A DNA stretch of 64,000 bases, taken from Taeniopygia guttata (Eukaryota; Chordata; Aves; Passeriformes; Estrildidae). Below are positions 1 to 12,612 of the stretch, piece by piece. Made by a program: the position numbers and the translations under genes. The notes under the pieces were generated by a model. That model ran no database searches and was not told the origin of the DNA. It was given only the letters and a program-made list of their open reading frames with translations. Within the stretch, counting starts at the first letter, position 1. Every line of letters starts with the position of its first letter. The stretch is taken from NCBI RefSeq assembly GCF_048771995.1, contig NC_133030.1, positions 57,754,001-57,818,000 of the forward strand, in the 5' to 3' direction.

Positions 1-3000
1 TGCAGTCCTCCACTGCCCAGAGATTGCAGAGTCACACACCCCACAGGGAACATCATTCCCTCCACCTCCACCTCTGGACACCTGGGGTGGCATTTGCCCC
101 TTGCATCCAGCACAGCTGCCCCAGGGTGTGGGGCACATTTCTGACACATGACACACAATTTTAGCTGTCCCTCTGTAGTTCAGCGTGAGAGAAGTATGGA
201 ATAAATGTGAATTTCTCCTTTACTCCATTACATGATGTAAGAATTTATCCTGCAGTTGATGCTTGTGTAAAACAAATACTTGACTGAATTTACTCGGAAC
301 TGCAGTATTTCTCAAGGCCTAAAGCTACATAATTAGAAACCAAACATCATTATTTTACTTTCCTGATTCAAGGGTGTTAGTATCAGCTTTACAGTACCAT
401 ACACCTCAAGTGAGTTTTATCCTCTGCAAGGAAGCAGTGTATACAGTGCATGTATACATAAATCTATGTTCAAGTTCTCAGACCAGCAAAGTATTTATAA
501 TGCAAATTCTGTGCATATTGGGCACCTTCCTTTAGTCTTAAGCCTGCTTTTCCCAAGATATTGTTGTGTGTGAGTTATTTCAACAGAAGTTCTCAAAGGT
601 TGCCAGTGTAAGAAAGAAAAATGTGTATTTGTTCTTTTTTTGTCTTTCAGGTTATATAATGGGAATAATAATAATGGGAAATTTGCTAAAGGAAACAGTT
701 CTTTGATTGCCAGTGAATCTGAAAAGACTGGGAAATCCAACAAAACCAGGCATTAAACAACACATTGCTTTTTGGGGTTTTTAATAATAATATTTATGTA
801 ATTGTATAATCTAAGTATCAGGAGTAAAGAAATCTTTGCTAAGAGATGGAATATATTATATATGTTCCTTTAAAACTGAGAACTTTAAATAAACAGCAGA
901 TAGACTGTTCAGGGGACACTGGACAAAACTACTAGTAACAGCATTTTACAGGATCTATGTATTTTTAAGAATTCCAAATAAAAATATCCCCTGGAAATAA
1001 ATGAGGTCTATTACTCCTTTCTTAATTAACAAGAGAGACTTGCAAACCCTTAACTATTATTTGTAGGTCACCTTTAGAGCAAAATTACTCTTATTGCTGA
1101 AACCCCTCTGCCTACAAATTTAAACCAAGTGAAACTTTAGGCTTTCCTGTGACTTTTTGCCAGGTACTATTCAGCCAGGCTCTCACAGATTCTTACTCAA
1201 TCTAATTTGGTAGTAGAGGCTGGATATGGGACAACAGAATAATTTCAAGTCAGCAGCCCACAGCCCATGTGGTGGTTAGACCGCAGAGATGAATATGAGG
1301 AAATCATGGCTCTAATCCTTTGACAAAAAGTGGTTATTTCAGCTTGCCTCTTCTAGTCTTCAGCTCCAGCTTTCTAATAGTGTTTTGCCACTCTCGGATG
1401 AAAAGGCCCACACAAATGCTGTACTTTTATGTTACACACAAGGGATTATGAGCCATGAAAGAAAATAGGAAAGGTGGTAATCCAGCATAGCAAGATCTAC
1501 CAGCACACCACAGGAAGGAGAAAATTCCACCCTTGTGTCTTCAAAATGCATCCCAGCAGCTTCTCACTAATGCAAATGGCTGAATGACTGTCCCAGGCAC
1601 TGTGCTGGGGCAGCAGGACAGATCCCTGCCCACTCGTGGGTCCTCCCGTGGCCCCTGGGATCTGCTGCAGAGGCAAACATGAACAGCAGCAACAGGATGG
1701 AGCTGGGAAGGGTGGGGAGGCTCACAGATGGCACAGTGCTGCCAGGACACTGTCAGGAGTGAAAGGGTGACACTGCTTACAGCAGTGACCATCTGCTGTC
1801 CCCTAAGAACTGCAGATCCCAGCACGTCCCCTCCCCTGCAGCCTGCTCTGGCACCAGGACTCATGACCAATGTGCTCTGCTCCTCCCAGCCCTGCTAAGC
1901 AGCTTCCCTGTGTAACATTTCAGCCCAAACAGGGAAATGAGTTTTTTCCATTTGATAACATCTCCACAGCCACTTATTTATGCTCATTGTGGCACTGATG
2001 GTCAGGAGCTGCAGAGATTTTCCTGGCTTTTCCCAGGACTGGCAGCAGTGGGGGCAGCTGGTCCTGGTCCTTCTGTTATGGACAGTGACAGCACTCTGAA
2101 TGTTAAACACACTTCAGCTTTGGGCTTTACAAGATTTCTAACTATATCAGGTCGCAAATATGTGACACAACCTAGGTCCTTATGTGAGCAGTCAGCTCAA
2201 GATTTGGAAGCTGCACCTGGAAATAATTCCCATATACTAAGGTAGGTCACTTTAAGGCATGATTTTGAGGTTTAGAATCTTTGAGATATTGTGAAACATT
2301 TGGTTTTTCAAGCAGAGAATCTCTCACACATCATTCACAGCGGGTCAGTGTTATTTATAACTGGTATTGCTTAGTTCACGCCCAAAATTGGTACAAATTA
2401 CAAAACTACTTTTTGCCAATAAAAGTCAAGTCTCCGTCAAGGGTGAGGTTTCACATTACAGCTAAACCAGCCTAAGAGCCAGTTGTTAATAGAAGAAGCA
2501 TTCTTGATACCATCAGAATTTTCCCATCATTTACCTGTCTGATGATTCTTCATCTTTGACCCCACAGCAAGGCGGCTCCCTAAGCTGTCAAAAGCAGTCA
2601 TCCAGCAAAAATAAATGAGAAGCTTTCTGTTTAGTTAGCATTTTGTATCAGTTCATGGTGGAGTCAGACAAGGGCCAGATAAATATAAGGGGACAAGGGA
2701 AGGACCACACCTTGCAACAGAGCAGGTCAGCTACAACCCAAGAAAATGTTGCTGCACTACTGTATACTTTGAAAGGATGAAAATACTTAATTTAAGACTT
2801 CTAGACAGGTCAGGTCAGTGAGACAGAAGGAACATTTTCTGTGCTTTCACCTCTTAAAAATGGCATAAATAATTTTTGCAGTAGTTGCTAACTAGGGAAG
2901 ATAGTCCTGAAAGTATCACAGGTGTTCATGACCACATGGAAGAGCAAATGGACAACACAATGTGGGGAAAGAAAATTTCCATAAAGCAACCTGTCCCTAA

Positions 3001-6000
3001 CTTCCCTTGTTTCCAAAGCCTTCCAAACACTGCATCTTTTCTCTTGTGGGTACTATTTAGAGGCATATTCATGCCCACAGAATCAGTCCATAGATAGGTA
3101 AGCAAGGATCTCAAAACAGCCTGAGAATTCCTTTCTGGCTCTGCTCTCTGCAGCCATCCCTTTCCAATTTTTTATACAACTGCATTGTGTATGTTATGTT
3201 TCCAGTTGCTATTGCCGGCTGCCAAGTGCATATCTATGACTTGGCAGCCAAGTTACATATTTAAGGGGATGAGAGAAGCAGGTTTGGGAACAACCTCAGA
3301 TCTCACCCGTGGCAGCCAGGCAGCACTGTAGAAACAGGCTCAGGGGAGAAGAGAATGTATGGAACTGATGGCTCAGTGGCTCATTTTTAGAGAGCAGGGC
3401 TGTCAGCAGCCTCAGGAGACCACTGGCCCATCTTGACTCCAGTAAAAGTTGTACTAAAAGAACTGGCACAAGTAAGGGATGTGTTGCAGAGACCCAGGGC
3501 TACCTGTGTTAGTGTTTGAAGTGCAGGAGGCAGGGGAGAGAAACCTTCCTCTGTAATGGAAATCTGCTTCGAACAGTCCAAGAAAAGCATAACACTAAAT
3601 TCTCAGAAAAAAACAGCTCCTTGGCGTTTCCAGTGGAAGATGCCATAATAGACACATGGCATTTAGCTTTTGCTGATTTATCACCTTCTTTCTTGTGGGA
3701 ATTACATACATCTGAGGGGTAAAAACGAAATAGATAATGTGAAGCAATCAAGATATGATGGTGATGAGTTCCACAGGCAGCATCCTAAGCAACAATTCTT
3801 CCTCTGAGCTGGGGCTGAAAAACACACACTAAATAAGGTGTATGTTCAATCAGACACTACTACCTTCTTAGAGCTTACATTGCCCATTGTGTGCACTGAC
3901 TGAGGCAGGTGCCCTGCAGAAGAAAAAAAAAAATTAAAAGCTGTTAGTGCATAATTAAAAACATGAGGCATAAGCACAAAGAAAGCAAGCAACAGGCTTG
4001 CTCCAAGTCTTAATTCTGAACAACTGACCTTGAACCTTTAATAGGCTTCTTTTAGTGTTGTTTATTGTGGTGTGTGTCCATGAGCATCCCAGTAGCTGAG
4101 AACACTCAACAATATGTATATGTACCCATTCTTTAGGTATATCTAATGTTTAATTTGGATATCACACCCAGAAAGTAAACAAATGCATAAACTCAACAAA
4201 AATATCACTGACTCACCATCCAATCATCCACCTCTTCTCTGCCTCTTTATTCTTGCTGTGTCAAGCCTCTGTCTCCCATACCTACTGTATTAATTTCCTC
4301 CTCTTTTCCCAGAGGCTGTTAAATGTCAGCTCTGGTTTCTCTGGGAATATTAGACTCCATGTGTGCATTACTGTTTGTATTGGACACACAAGCACAGACT
4401 TCAATGTCACAGTAGCTAATACTGTCCATGACTACACCATTTACCTGCCAAGTGCTCTGCCTGCTCATTAAAAACAGGATCATGCTGTGTGAATGGGATA
4501 AATACTGTCCCTTGGGCAAAATACCATGAACACTGGTGCAGGTTTTCAGTTTCGTGCAACATGGAAGCTCCTAATTCCCTGTTTTCAGCAATCTGAACAG
4601 TGCATTCCTTGGATCATCCAAAGCAAAGGGCAGTTTGGTAGCTGCAGTGTTACTTCTAGAGAGGTACCGTGTCCACCTCACATCCAGCACCAGCTGTGCC
4701 CCAAAACCAGAGCCCTGTGGCCTCACAGCCACATCCACAGCTCCAGCCTGGCTGAAGGTGCTGACAGGCAAAGGCAGAATCAGGTCCTGAGTCCACACCA
4801 AAACTCAAAGGGAACTCAGGAGGCAGCAACTGCCTGGCACCACTTACAGGCATGCAGTCTGATTTTGGAGAGCCAGAAAAACCAGCTGCACATTCTTTTA
4901 GTGAACTCCTCGTGCCATTACTCCCCCTGTGTGGTTTTATCAGATGAGATTATTGAACATGAGCAGTTGTCAGCCCTTTTCACACAGTCTTGCACCCCCA
5001 ACAATCAAACTTTTTTTTATTTAAGTGCCTCTGACAGGAAGGAAGAAGTATTAAAAAGTACCTCATACTCAAAAGGTATTTTAAAAATTTTGATTTTGAC
5101 TCTTTATTCTGAGGCACACAGAAATCTACAAACCTTACCAAAAAGTGTCATATTTTAATTTTTAGTTCTTCTCAGGATATAATAACCATCTGCCTGCTGC
5201 AGAAATAGAGGGAGAAGAAAGGTGAAAACTTAATATAGAAATGCTACAGACAAGATCTTCTTTATTCAATTCTGTGAGCTTTGAAGGAAACTAGAAGGAA
5301 ATTATGGCAGAGAACCTGGTTTTTAGTTTTTCATGCATCACAGAGACTTTTTACATTTATCAGAATGTTTAAATTAGTTATCTCCCACCTGTAGTGCTGG
5401 AGGTAGGACTAAGGACTAGCTACCATCAAATGTCTTTAACCAGGCTGTGTTGGAACATTTGCAAACACAAATGCAAATGAATGAGGTCTTCAGCAGGGAA
5501 ATAAAGAGTCTTCCAAATGTAATTTTGAAAGAAATGTGTACATTTTTAGATACAGCCTGGCAAAAAGAAATTCTGCTTTCATCCATGACGTGATTGCTAG
5601 ACTGTCAGTGCAACTGTGCAGCAGCTCTTACAAGGATTGACATAATTTATTTCATGATGCTTGGCAGTGAATATAGAAAGGCAACCAAGACCTCCTAAAC
5701 CCATAGAGGTTTCTATAGAGTGCTGCCAAAGTATATAGCATTGCCACTTCTGGAAGTGGTTTTGTCTCCTTAATCCTAGTCAAGATAGATTTTTAACTGC
5801 TGACTTGCAAATTATTTGGAGCAGTGACATTTTTAACTGCTCCAGCAGGTAAGGTACAGGTGCTGCCAACTGCTACCTAAGTATGGGCAAGAACAACCTC
5901 ACACTGCTTGGTCCAGGATGCAACAGAAATCTGTCAACTTTTGCACAAAACCCAGTTCCTAAATGGTGGGGGAGAGTACCTTCAGCAGTGGAAGAGGGGC

Positions 6001-7050
6001 AAAAATTTCCTGTACTCTCGATTTTCTTTAAGACTACAAAAAAAGTGTTGGCTCTTAGAGGGAAATTTCCTCCCTCTCTGAAATTCCTGGCTGGTGCTGT
6101 TATTGGGATGACAAGGGGAACCAGCTTGTCTCTGTCTCCACCCTCTTGATGCAGGAGAGAGTAAAGGCAAATAGGTCATGCAAGGGTGGATCAGGGGGTT
6201 TTAATACTGCCGTTTCATATGTGGAAGTGAAATATGTTGTTGCATCTGGAAATGCTGGCCTGCCCAACTCTATAATCACCACGCTGCTGCAAGCAAGAGC
6301 TGCTCTAGAGGCAGGTCTGTGCCATAGGCTTCTGCCTGCATAAATACGTGGAAGAGAGAGATGTGATACCTGACCCACATTGGTGTGCTAAAGAAGCTTT
6401 ACTAGCATAACTTGTTTTGCTGTGGGGTAGGGAGGGGTGATAACTTTCCTGTGAAGAGCAACTACAGAGTGTAATTTTGCTGCTGTAAGAGCATCCACAT
6501 GCTTTGCTGCTTTAACATCCCAGGACTCCCAAGTGCCAAGGTGCAGTGTACCTGACGGAGCAGAGATTAGACCACCATGTGCTTTCTGAAGGGACACAGT
6601 AAGGGAAACTCATGCCAGGCACGGGGCCAAGGAGGAGAAACAAGGAACACCATTGAGAGAAGTCTAGTTCAAAATGCTGTTACCCTGCACTGCACTGACA
6701 AGGCTGAAAAAAAGGAACTTTAAGTATGCGTGCTGGGTGTAAACCCATGGTTTTTAATGTGATACCTTGCATTTAATGTAAGTGCCAAAACTGGAAATGT
6801 GAATTTCCTGAATATTTTTTCTCTTTCTTCCTGCTCCTCATATGTATCTGCAGGAGTGGCTCACAATGGGGAAGACAAAATTTATGGTGCAGTCCTGAAT
6901 CCCTCATCTCCTACCTTGGCTTCACCCCACAGAGCCCCAAACCTTCAAGGAGAACCTAAATGACAGGCAGCACCCAAAAGAAACGCTACCCAGCCTGCAG
7001 GGCTCCACGCAGTGCCTCCCAAGAGATAAAAGGCAGGCTGCTGGGATGTA
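1..7050. other. Gene-poor left flank
   Basis: No coding region could be supported in this stretch. Open frames here are short and carry no recognisable domain. A perfect inverted repeat lies at 3217-3249 and is listed separately. A minus-strand open stretch around 6100-6378 has a plausible splice acceptor but no recognised homology. By synteny PPP1R36 would be expected to begin near here on the minus strand, but no exon of it was recognised. Confidence 0.5.
3217..3249. repeat. Perfect 11-bp inverted repeat with NFI-like half-sites
   Basis: Arms GGCTGCCAAGT (3217-3227) and ACTTGGCAGCC (3239-3249) are exact reverse complements around an 11-base spacer. The right arm continues into a second, overlapping palindrome: ACTTGGC, one A, then GCCAAGT, ending at 3253. 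This gives three TTGGC/GCCAA half-sites of the nuclear factor I type. The spacing differs from the usual NFI palindrome, so binding is only a guess. Confidence 0.7.
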
Positions 7051-7079
7051 TTCATTCCTGCCTTTAAGATGGTATCACA

Positions 7080-7370
7080 AGGGATGAGCAGGGCTGCAGC
7101 CTGTCTGCGAGTCCTGCGCGCACAACTTCAAACAGGCGCTCCGGGGCCGGGCGGACTCACCCGGCCGGCTGGGTGGACACCGCCTGTCCGAGCACGTCCA
7201 GCTCCCCTCAGACATCTCCCTTGTCCTCAGCTCCCTCCGAGGGCTCTCACACTGAAAGCATTTAGTAATGCTTTCAGCTTTGTCTTTTTTTTTGGCTCTT
7301 TCTCCTGCAAAGCGACGGTGGGGAATTGCAGGGCGAGCTGCGCCGCACGCAGGAGGCACGGATTGGCTTT
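7080..7370 (-). promoter_or_regulatory. CpG-rich patch with minus-strand splice donor, possible first exon
   Basis: This is a local GC- and CpG-rich patch in otherwise AT-rich sequence. On the minus strand it carries a strong donor, CCGG then GTGAGT, with the intron starting at 7160. That is the pattern expected for a first exon of a gene running leftward. By vertebrate gene order the gene after HSPA2 would be PPP1R36. The open frame across the patch shows no recognised family, so the assignment is inference only. Confidence 0.3.
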
Positions 7371-7399
7371 AGGGGTTTAATTTGGGTGATTAAATTCTC

Positions 7400-10190
7400 C
7401 AGTATTAATGCCACCGGCGTTCCTCTCTTTGAAATAACACCATCTAAGCTCAATCAGAAAATATATGGAGCAATCAAAAGTTAATACAGGAGTTGCACAA
7501 GTGCTGGGAAGTTACAAGCACTTTACATTCTCCCTTACGGGTTTTGTCTTTCTTGCACAGCCTCGTTGGAGCATGGCAAAGTTCAGAAATCCAGGCCCAG
7601 GGTTTTGACAGAAGCAGCTGGCTTTGCTGTGAGTCAGGACAGGATGAGAGACGCTGAATGCAAAAGCAATGAAACTGCAGATTTTAGACAAGATTACTTT
7701 CCTGGCTTTGCCAAATTCATTTGAAATGTGCAACTGCTCCCCGGAAGGACATGGACACACCAAATGCAGCTATTTGCAAATGAGGAGCAGCTTTTGGGAA
7801 ACTGACTTCATTTCTTTAAGAAACTGGGAGGGGAGGAATAGAGATCCACTGGAGTCAGTGGGAAGTTTCCACTAACAGGATCAGAGTTCACTCTGCAGTT
7901 AGTACAACATACTGAAAATCAACATGAAGTTTTTCTCTGGTTTATAAACTAAGTGAGTGAATGCAAGGAATCTAGCTCTGAGCTGTTCAAGTTTCCTGCT
8001 TCTTGCGTTCTGGGGGCTTGTTCACATATTGGAAAGGTTACTTTGTGCCTGCAGACTACAAATCTTTTCACAACCATGTAAGTCAGCACAAGTTTCCAAT
8101 CCTTTACAAACCCCACACACAGCCTTAGCCTGGGGTATGTAAAAGGTGTGGGGTGGAAAAAACCACTTATTTCATAGAAAAAAAAAATTACAACTGTGTT
8201 AACCTGTTGTTGTTCTCAGCTACTTTCACCATGTGGGGATGGGGACCCCACATCCCTGGTCTCTTCTCCCTGACTGCCCCACTGCTGGAATAGGCAAAGA
8301 GCAGCAGCAGCAGAGGGGACGGGAAGGACAGAAAACAGCACAGGCATGAGACAAACTGTCTACTATGTGCATTTAGCTACATTAACTCTGCAAGACACTT
8401 AAATAACAAAAAATTGTGTTTAATAACTGGGAAGCGACGCTGAGGAATGCAAACCAAGGGCTGAAAAGTAAAGGAAACTATGTGGCAAGGGCAATTACCA
8501 GTTGGTTAATAGAAAAAAAAAATAGTTCAACCTGCATTTACAATGAAAATGGGTGCTACCTATTCCTTATTGTCATCCCATAGTAGTGGGATTTTGGTTA
8601 GGAAGAGTTTATCTGACAAAATATTACTGTTTACAGCAACACCTTTCCATTTACAGATTATCTATTGCCATTCATAAACATATTACCTATTCATTCCTAG
8701 GGGAAAAATAAAATTAAAAGTCACAGTACCTTCTCATTCCCAAGGGCCTTCTCTATGTTACAGCCTGGAAATCAAGAAGCAGTGTACCTGCAAACAGCCA
8801 GGAGAGTGCCGTGTACCTGAACACCAAGAGCTTGATTGCTGCCTTTGGAGATCCCACTGAAGCCCTTGGCAGGTGCTGAAGTTGCTGCAATCGACTTCTC
8901 CAATCTCACTGTGATGGCACTGACATTTACCTGCCAACTGCTCCATAAACCTGAAGTGGTTTTGAGTCATTTGCAACAACAGCTATCAAATAAGCTTTTT
9001 ACAAGCCTCAAATTCCCCCCTGTAATGACAGCAACCCTTTTCTGCAGCCAGCGAAGAGAAAGCCACAGACAACGAGTGCCTTGGAAAACTATCTGAGAGA
9101 AATCCATGTAGTGAACCAGAGTGCTACATCTCTGCTGATTATTAAATACTGAATAGCTTTATTGTTGCCTCCCTTCTTGACACAAAAAACTTTTTATAGA
9201 TTTCTCTTTTTTTTAATTTACATCACCTACAAGCTTAAGGAATCAGAGTCCTAAAAGTTGTTTCCAGTGGGGAGAGCTGCAGGACACCAACAGTGCCGAC
9301 ATCCAAACAAGCAACAAACCAAAACACGGCAGCCGATTCCCTTCAGCTGCCCACTGCTCTGCAGTTTTTTCCCTTAAAGGACAAGCCAGTCCAAAATGTG
9401 CATGCCATCAGGAGAGCTCATTAACTCCCAGCGCCTTGGACTCCCAACGCTGCCTGCCAGGTTTTTTTGCTTTCTTATACAAATGAAAAGCTCTGCAGAC
9501 AGTTTGCAGCAAAGCCAGACGAGTTTAACTACTACGGATTTTGCCTATTCTATTAAGTTCAGCATACCAGCTCCTTACTCAGCACTCCCAGCTCTACTTT
9601 TGATTGTCTAAAGAAGAGAAAAAAACACAGTAAAGTATTGAAAGCTCAGCGTGCACACAAGCAGCCCAAGAATAACTCAGCACTTTACAGCTGCCCACAA
9701 ACCGGTCTCTATTTTATCGAGCCCCACCACCTGCCAAGCAGGACTATTTCTGTTGTCCTCATTTCCCCACTGTTCTCTCCCAGCCACACGCACACGATAC
9801 ATTCCCAAGCTGGGAACTGCAGCCCCAGACACCAGTTGCGGGTTCAAGCAGGTCCTGCCCCAAAATAGCACCACCACACAACTCCGGGGAATTTTTCCCT
9901 GTTGTGAAAATCCCAAGAGCCACAATCCCTCTGCCCCTGCCACAAGGCTGGGGGGACTGCAATACCAGGACCCCCTCTCCCCAGCACCCGTTCCAAGCTG
10001 GGCTCCCCTCAGGGAGCCCCCATGCTCTCTCCCATTGCCACTCTAGGGGCATCAGCCACCTCTCCGGAGCCCAACACCCCCCTGCTGCACTGCTGTCACC
10101 ACCAGAAAGGTATTCCTCACCCCCTTCCCCCCCCACCCCAACTATTGCCCCTTCACAGAGAAGAAAAAGAGGATAGATTTATGCTTTTAA
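7400..10190. other. Intergenic sequence downstream of HSPA2
   Basis: No gene is supported. The right part (about 9700-10150) is C-rich and pyrimidine-rich on the plus strand. The open frames there are low-complexity and look like chance. A gene-free interval is expected between HSPA2 and its left neighbour. Confidence 0.5.
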
Positions 10191-10195
10191 AACAT

Positions 10196-10562
10196 TTTAT
10201 TTATTACCAAAATTTCCAGAAGCCAAATTTGGCAATTTTTTTTTAATCTTCTGTAAAGTTTTTCATGCATAACTTGAAACTTGTCAACTGCAACAGTCAA
10301 GTGGTTACTTTAGAAGAGACAGAGACAAACATCCAGAATACAAACAGCTGTATCTGAATTAACAACATTTGTCTATTACTAACCTTATAAAGGAGGACGT
10401 GCCTTCCCTCTTATCAAAACCAAGCTGACAGATCTGTCTTTATACACACCCAACAGAATAAACTCTGTTATCGGCAAGGATGTTTTCCTTAAACGTTATT
10501 AAAAAAAAACAAAGCAAAGAATGGAGTGACTGTCCATAAACCAGTCTATACTTCAGTCCTCT
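10196..10562 (-). other. HSPA2 3' UTR with tandem poly(A) signals
   Basis: Reading the minus strand, the stop codon at 10563 is followed by an A/T-rich 3' UTR. Two overlapping AATAAA signals lie at 10205-10200 and 10201-10196. The transcript probably ends 10-30 bases beyond, near 10175, giving a UTR of roughly 370-390 bases. The cleavage site itself is not visible. Confidence 0.65.
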
Positions 10563-12467
10563 TTAATCTACTTCTTCAATGGTGGGGCCGCCGGAGCCAC
10601 CTGCCCCAGCCCCTCCATCTCCCCGGTACAATTTTGTGACGATTGGGTTGCAGAGTTTCTCCAGCTCTTTCTGCTTGTGCTCGTACTCTTCCTTCTCAGC
10701 CATCTGGTTGCGGTCGAGCCAAGACACCACCTCCTTGCACTTGTCGAGCACTTTCTGCTTGTCCTGGTCACTGATCTTTCCCTTCAGTTTATCATCCTCC
10801 ACTGTCTGCTTCATGTTGTAAGTGTAGGACTCGAGGGAGTTCTTAGCTGCCACCCGATCCCGGTTAGCTTCATCCTCTGCCTTGTACTTCTCTGCTTCTT
10901 GCACCATACGGTCAATGTCGTCCTTGCTGAGGCGCCCCTTGTCATTGGTAATGGTGATCTTGTTCTCCTTACCCGTGCTCTTGTCCACGGCGCTGACGTT
11001 CAGGATACCATTGGCATCGATGTCAAAAGTGACCTCGATCTGGGGGACTCCCCTGGGTGCTGGGGGGATGCCTGTTAGGTCAAACTTGCCCAGCAAGTTG
11101 TTATCCCTTGTCATAGCCCTCTCACCTTCGTACACCTGGACCAGGACACTGTTCTGGTTGTCTGAGTAGGTGGTGAAGGTCTGAGTTTGTTTGGTGGGGA
11201 TGGTGGTGTTGCGCTTGATGAGAGCAGTCATCACTCCTCCAGCTGTCTCGATGCCCAGGGACAGAGGGGTGACATCCAACAGCAGGAGATCCTGCACGTT
11301 CTCAGACTTGTCTCCCATGAGGATAGCTGCTTGTACAGCAGCACCGTAAGCCACAGCCTCATCGGGGTTGATGCTCTTGTTGAGCTCTTTGCCATTGAAG
11401 AAATCCTGCAGCAGCTTCTGGATCTTGGGGATCCGGGTAGAGCCACCCACCAGCACGATCTCCTGAATCTGGCCCTTGTCAAGCTTGGCATCACGCAGAG
11501 CCTTCTCCACCGGCTCCAGGGTGCCACGGAAAAGGTCAGCATTGAGCTCCTCAAAACGGGCACGAGTAATGGAGGTGTAGAAGTCAATGCCCTCAAACAG
11601 AGAGTCAATCTCAATGCTGGCCTGTGTGGAGGAGCTGAGGGTGCGCTTTGCCCTCTCACAAGCCGTGCGCAGCCGCCTCACTGCTCGCTTGTTACCAGCA
11701 ATGTCACGCTTGTGCTTGCGCTTGAATTCTTCCACAAAGTGGTTCACCATGCGGTTGTCAAAGTCCTCCCCACCCAAATGGGTATCGCCAGCAGTGGACT
11801 TTACCTCAAAAATCCCATCCTCAATGGTAAGGATGGAGACATCAAAAGTGCCCCCTCCCAGGTCAAAGATAAGCACGTTCTTCTCTCCAGCCCGGGTTCC
11901 CTTCTTGTCCAGGCCATAAGCGATAGCAGCTGCAGTGGGCTCATTGATGATACGCATCACATTGAGGCCTGTGATGGTGCCGGCGTCCTTGGTGGCCTGG
12001 CGCTGGGAGTCATTGAAGTATGCCGGCACTGTGATGACAGCATTCTGCACCTTGCACCCCAGATAGGCCTCAGCAATCTCCTTCATCTTGGTGAGCACCA
12101 TGGAGCTGATCTCCTCTGGGAAGAAGGTCTTCATCTCCCCCTTGTACTCCACCTGCACCTTGGGCTTGCCTCCCTCATTCACCACACGGAAAGGCCAATG
12201 CTTCATGTCCGACTGCACCGTGGGGTCATCATATTTGCGGCCGATGAGGCGCTTGGCATCAAAGATGGTATTGGTGGGGTTCATTGCTACCTGGTTCTTG
12301 GCAGCATCCCCGATGAGCCGCTCCGTATCGGTGAACGCCACATAGCTGGGTGTGGTGCGGTTGCCCTGATCGTTGGCGATGATCTCCACCTTGCCGTGCT
12401 GGAAGACACCCACGCAGGAGTACGTGGTGCCCAGGTCGATGCCGATCGCCGGCCCCTTGGCAGACAT
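10563..12467 (-). CDS. HSPA2: Intronless cytosolic heat-shock protein 70 (HSPA2; chicken HSP70 orthologue)
   Basis: This 634-residue ATP-dependent chaperone binds exposed hydrophobic peptides and works with J-proteins and nucleotide-exchange factors in cytosol and nucleus. All three HSP70 signatures are present: IDLGTTYS (residues 10-17), the phosphate-binding DLGGGTFD (202-209) and [11 protein letters not shown] (338-348). The substrate-binding domain follows, then a lidded, Gly-rich tail ending in EEVD (631-634), the TPR co-chaperone anchor that marks cytosolic members. Length is normal and the frame is unbroken with no intron. The ATG sits in an ACCATGT context just below the TATA/HSE promoter. 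The sequence is very close to chicken HSP70 as I remember it. One oddity is Cys137 where I recall Lys in chicken. The opposite strand is also open for 554 codons, a known shadow of HSP70 codon bias. Confidence 0.97.
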   Translation of the reverse strand: MSAKGPAIGIDLGTTYSCVGVFQHGKVEIIANDQGNRTTPSYVAFTDTERLIGDAAKNQVAMNPTNTIFDAKRLIGRKYDDPTVQSDMKHWPFRVVNEGGKPKVQVEYKGEMKTFFPEEISSMVLTKMKEIAEAYLGCKVQNAVITVPAYFNDSQRQATKDAGTITGLNVMRIINEPTAAAIAYGLDKKGTRAGEKNVLIFDLGGGTFDVSILTIEDGIFEVKSTAGDTHLGGEDFDNRMVNHFVEEFKRKHKRDIAGNKRAVRRLRTACERAKRTLSSSTQASIEIDSLFEGIDFYTSITRARFEELNADLFRGTLEPVEKALRDAKLDKGQIQEIVLVGGSTRIPKIQKLLQDFFNGKELNKSINPDEAVAYGAAVQAAILMGDKSENVQDLLLLDVTPLSLGIETAGGVMTALIKRNTTIPTKQTQTFTTYSDNQNSVLVQVYEGERAMTRDNNLLGKFDLTGIPPAPRGVPQIEVTFDIDANGILNVSAVDKSTGKENKITITNDKGRLSKDDIDRMVQEAEKYKAEDEANRDRVAAKNSLESYTYNMKQTVEDDKLKGKISDQDKQKVLDKCKEVVSWLDRNQMAEKEEYEHKQKELEKLCNPIVTKLYRGDGGAGAGGSGGPTIEEVD

Positions 12468-12564
12468 GGTGTCGGCTGTTTGCGCTGCTGTTCGCCCGTG
12501 TCCACCCCGCCCGCTCCAGCTGCCGCCGCGGCGCGATATGCCCAGCTCGCGCCGCCGCCGCCCC

Positions 12565-12571
12565 TTTTATA
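12565..12571 (-). promoter_or_regulatory. HSPA2: HSPA2 TATA box
   Basis: On the minus strand this reads TATAAAA inside a GC-rich island, about 98 bases above the start codon. Transcription would be expected to begin roughly 25-30 bases downstream, near 12540, giving a 5' UTR of about 70 bases. Confidence 0.8.
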
Positions 12572-12584
12572 CCCGCCGCCGCCG

Positions 12585-12604
12585 CTTCTGGAACCTGCCA
12601 GAAC
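12585..12604 (-). promoter_or_regulatory. HSPA2: Proximal heat-shock element
   Basis: Four consecutive 5-base units alternate TTC and GAA cores: cTTCt, gGAAc, cTGCc, aGAAc. Three units match the HSF1 consensus and one is imperfect. The site begins 14 bases above the TATA box, a position typical of heat-inducible HSP70 promoters. Confidence 0.8.
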
Positions 12605-12612
12605 CCTGACGA

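Noticed and set aside
4526-5158. Plus-strand open frame of 210 codons
   Set aside because: No recognisable domain, no promoter or splice context, and composition like its non-coding surroundings. Probably chance.
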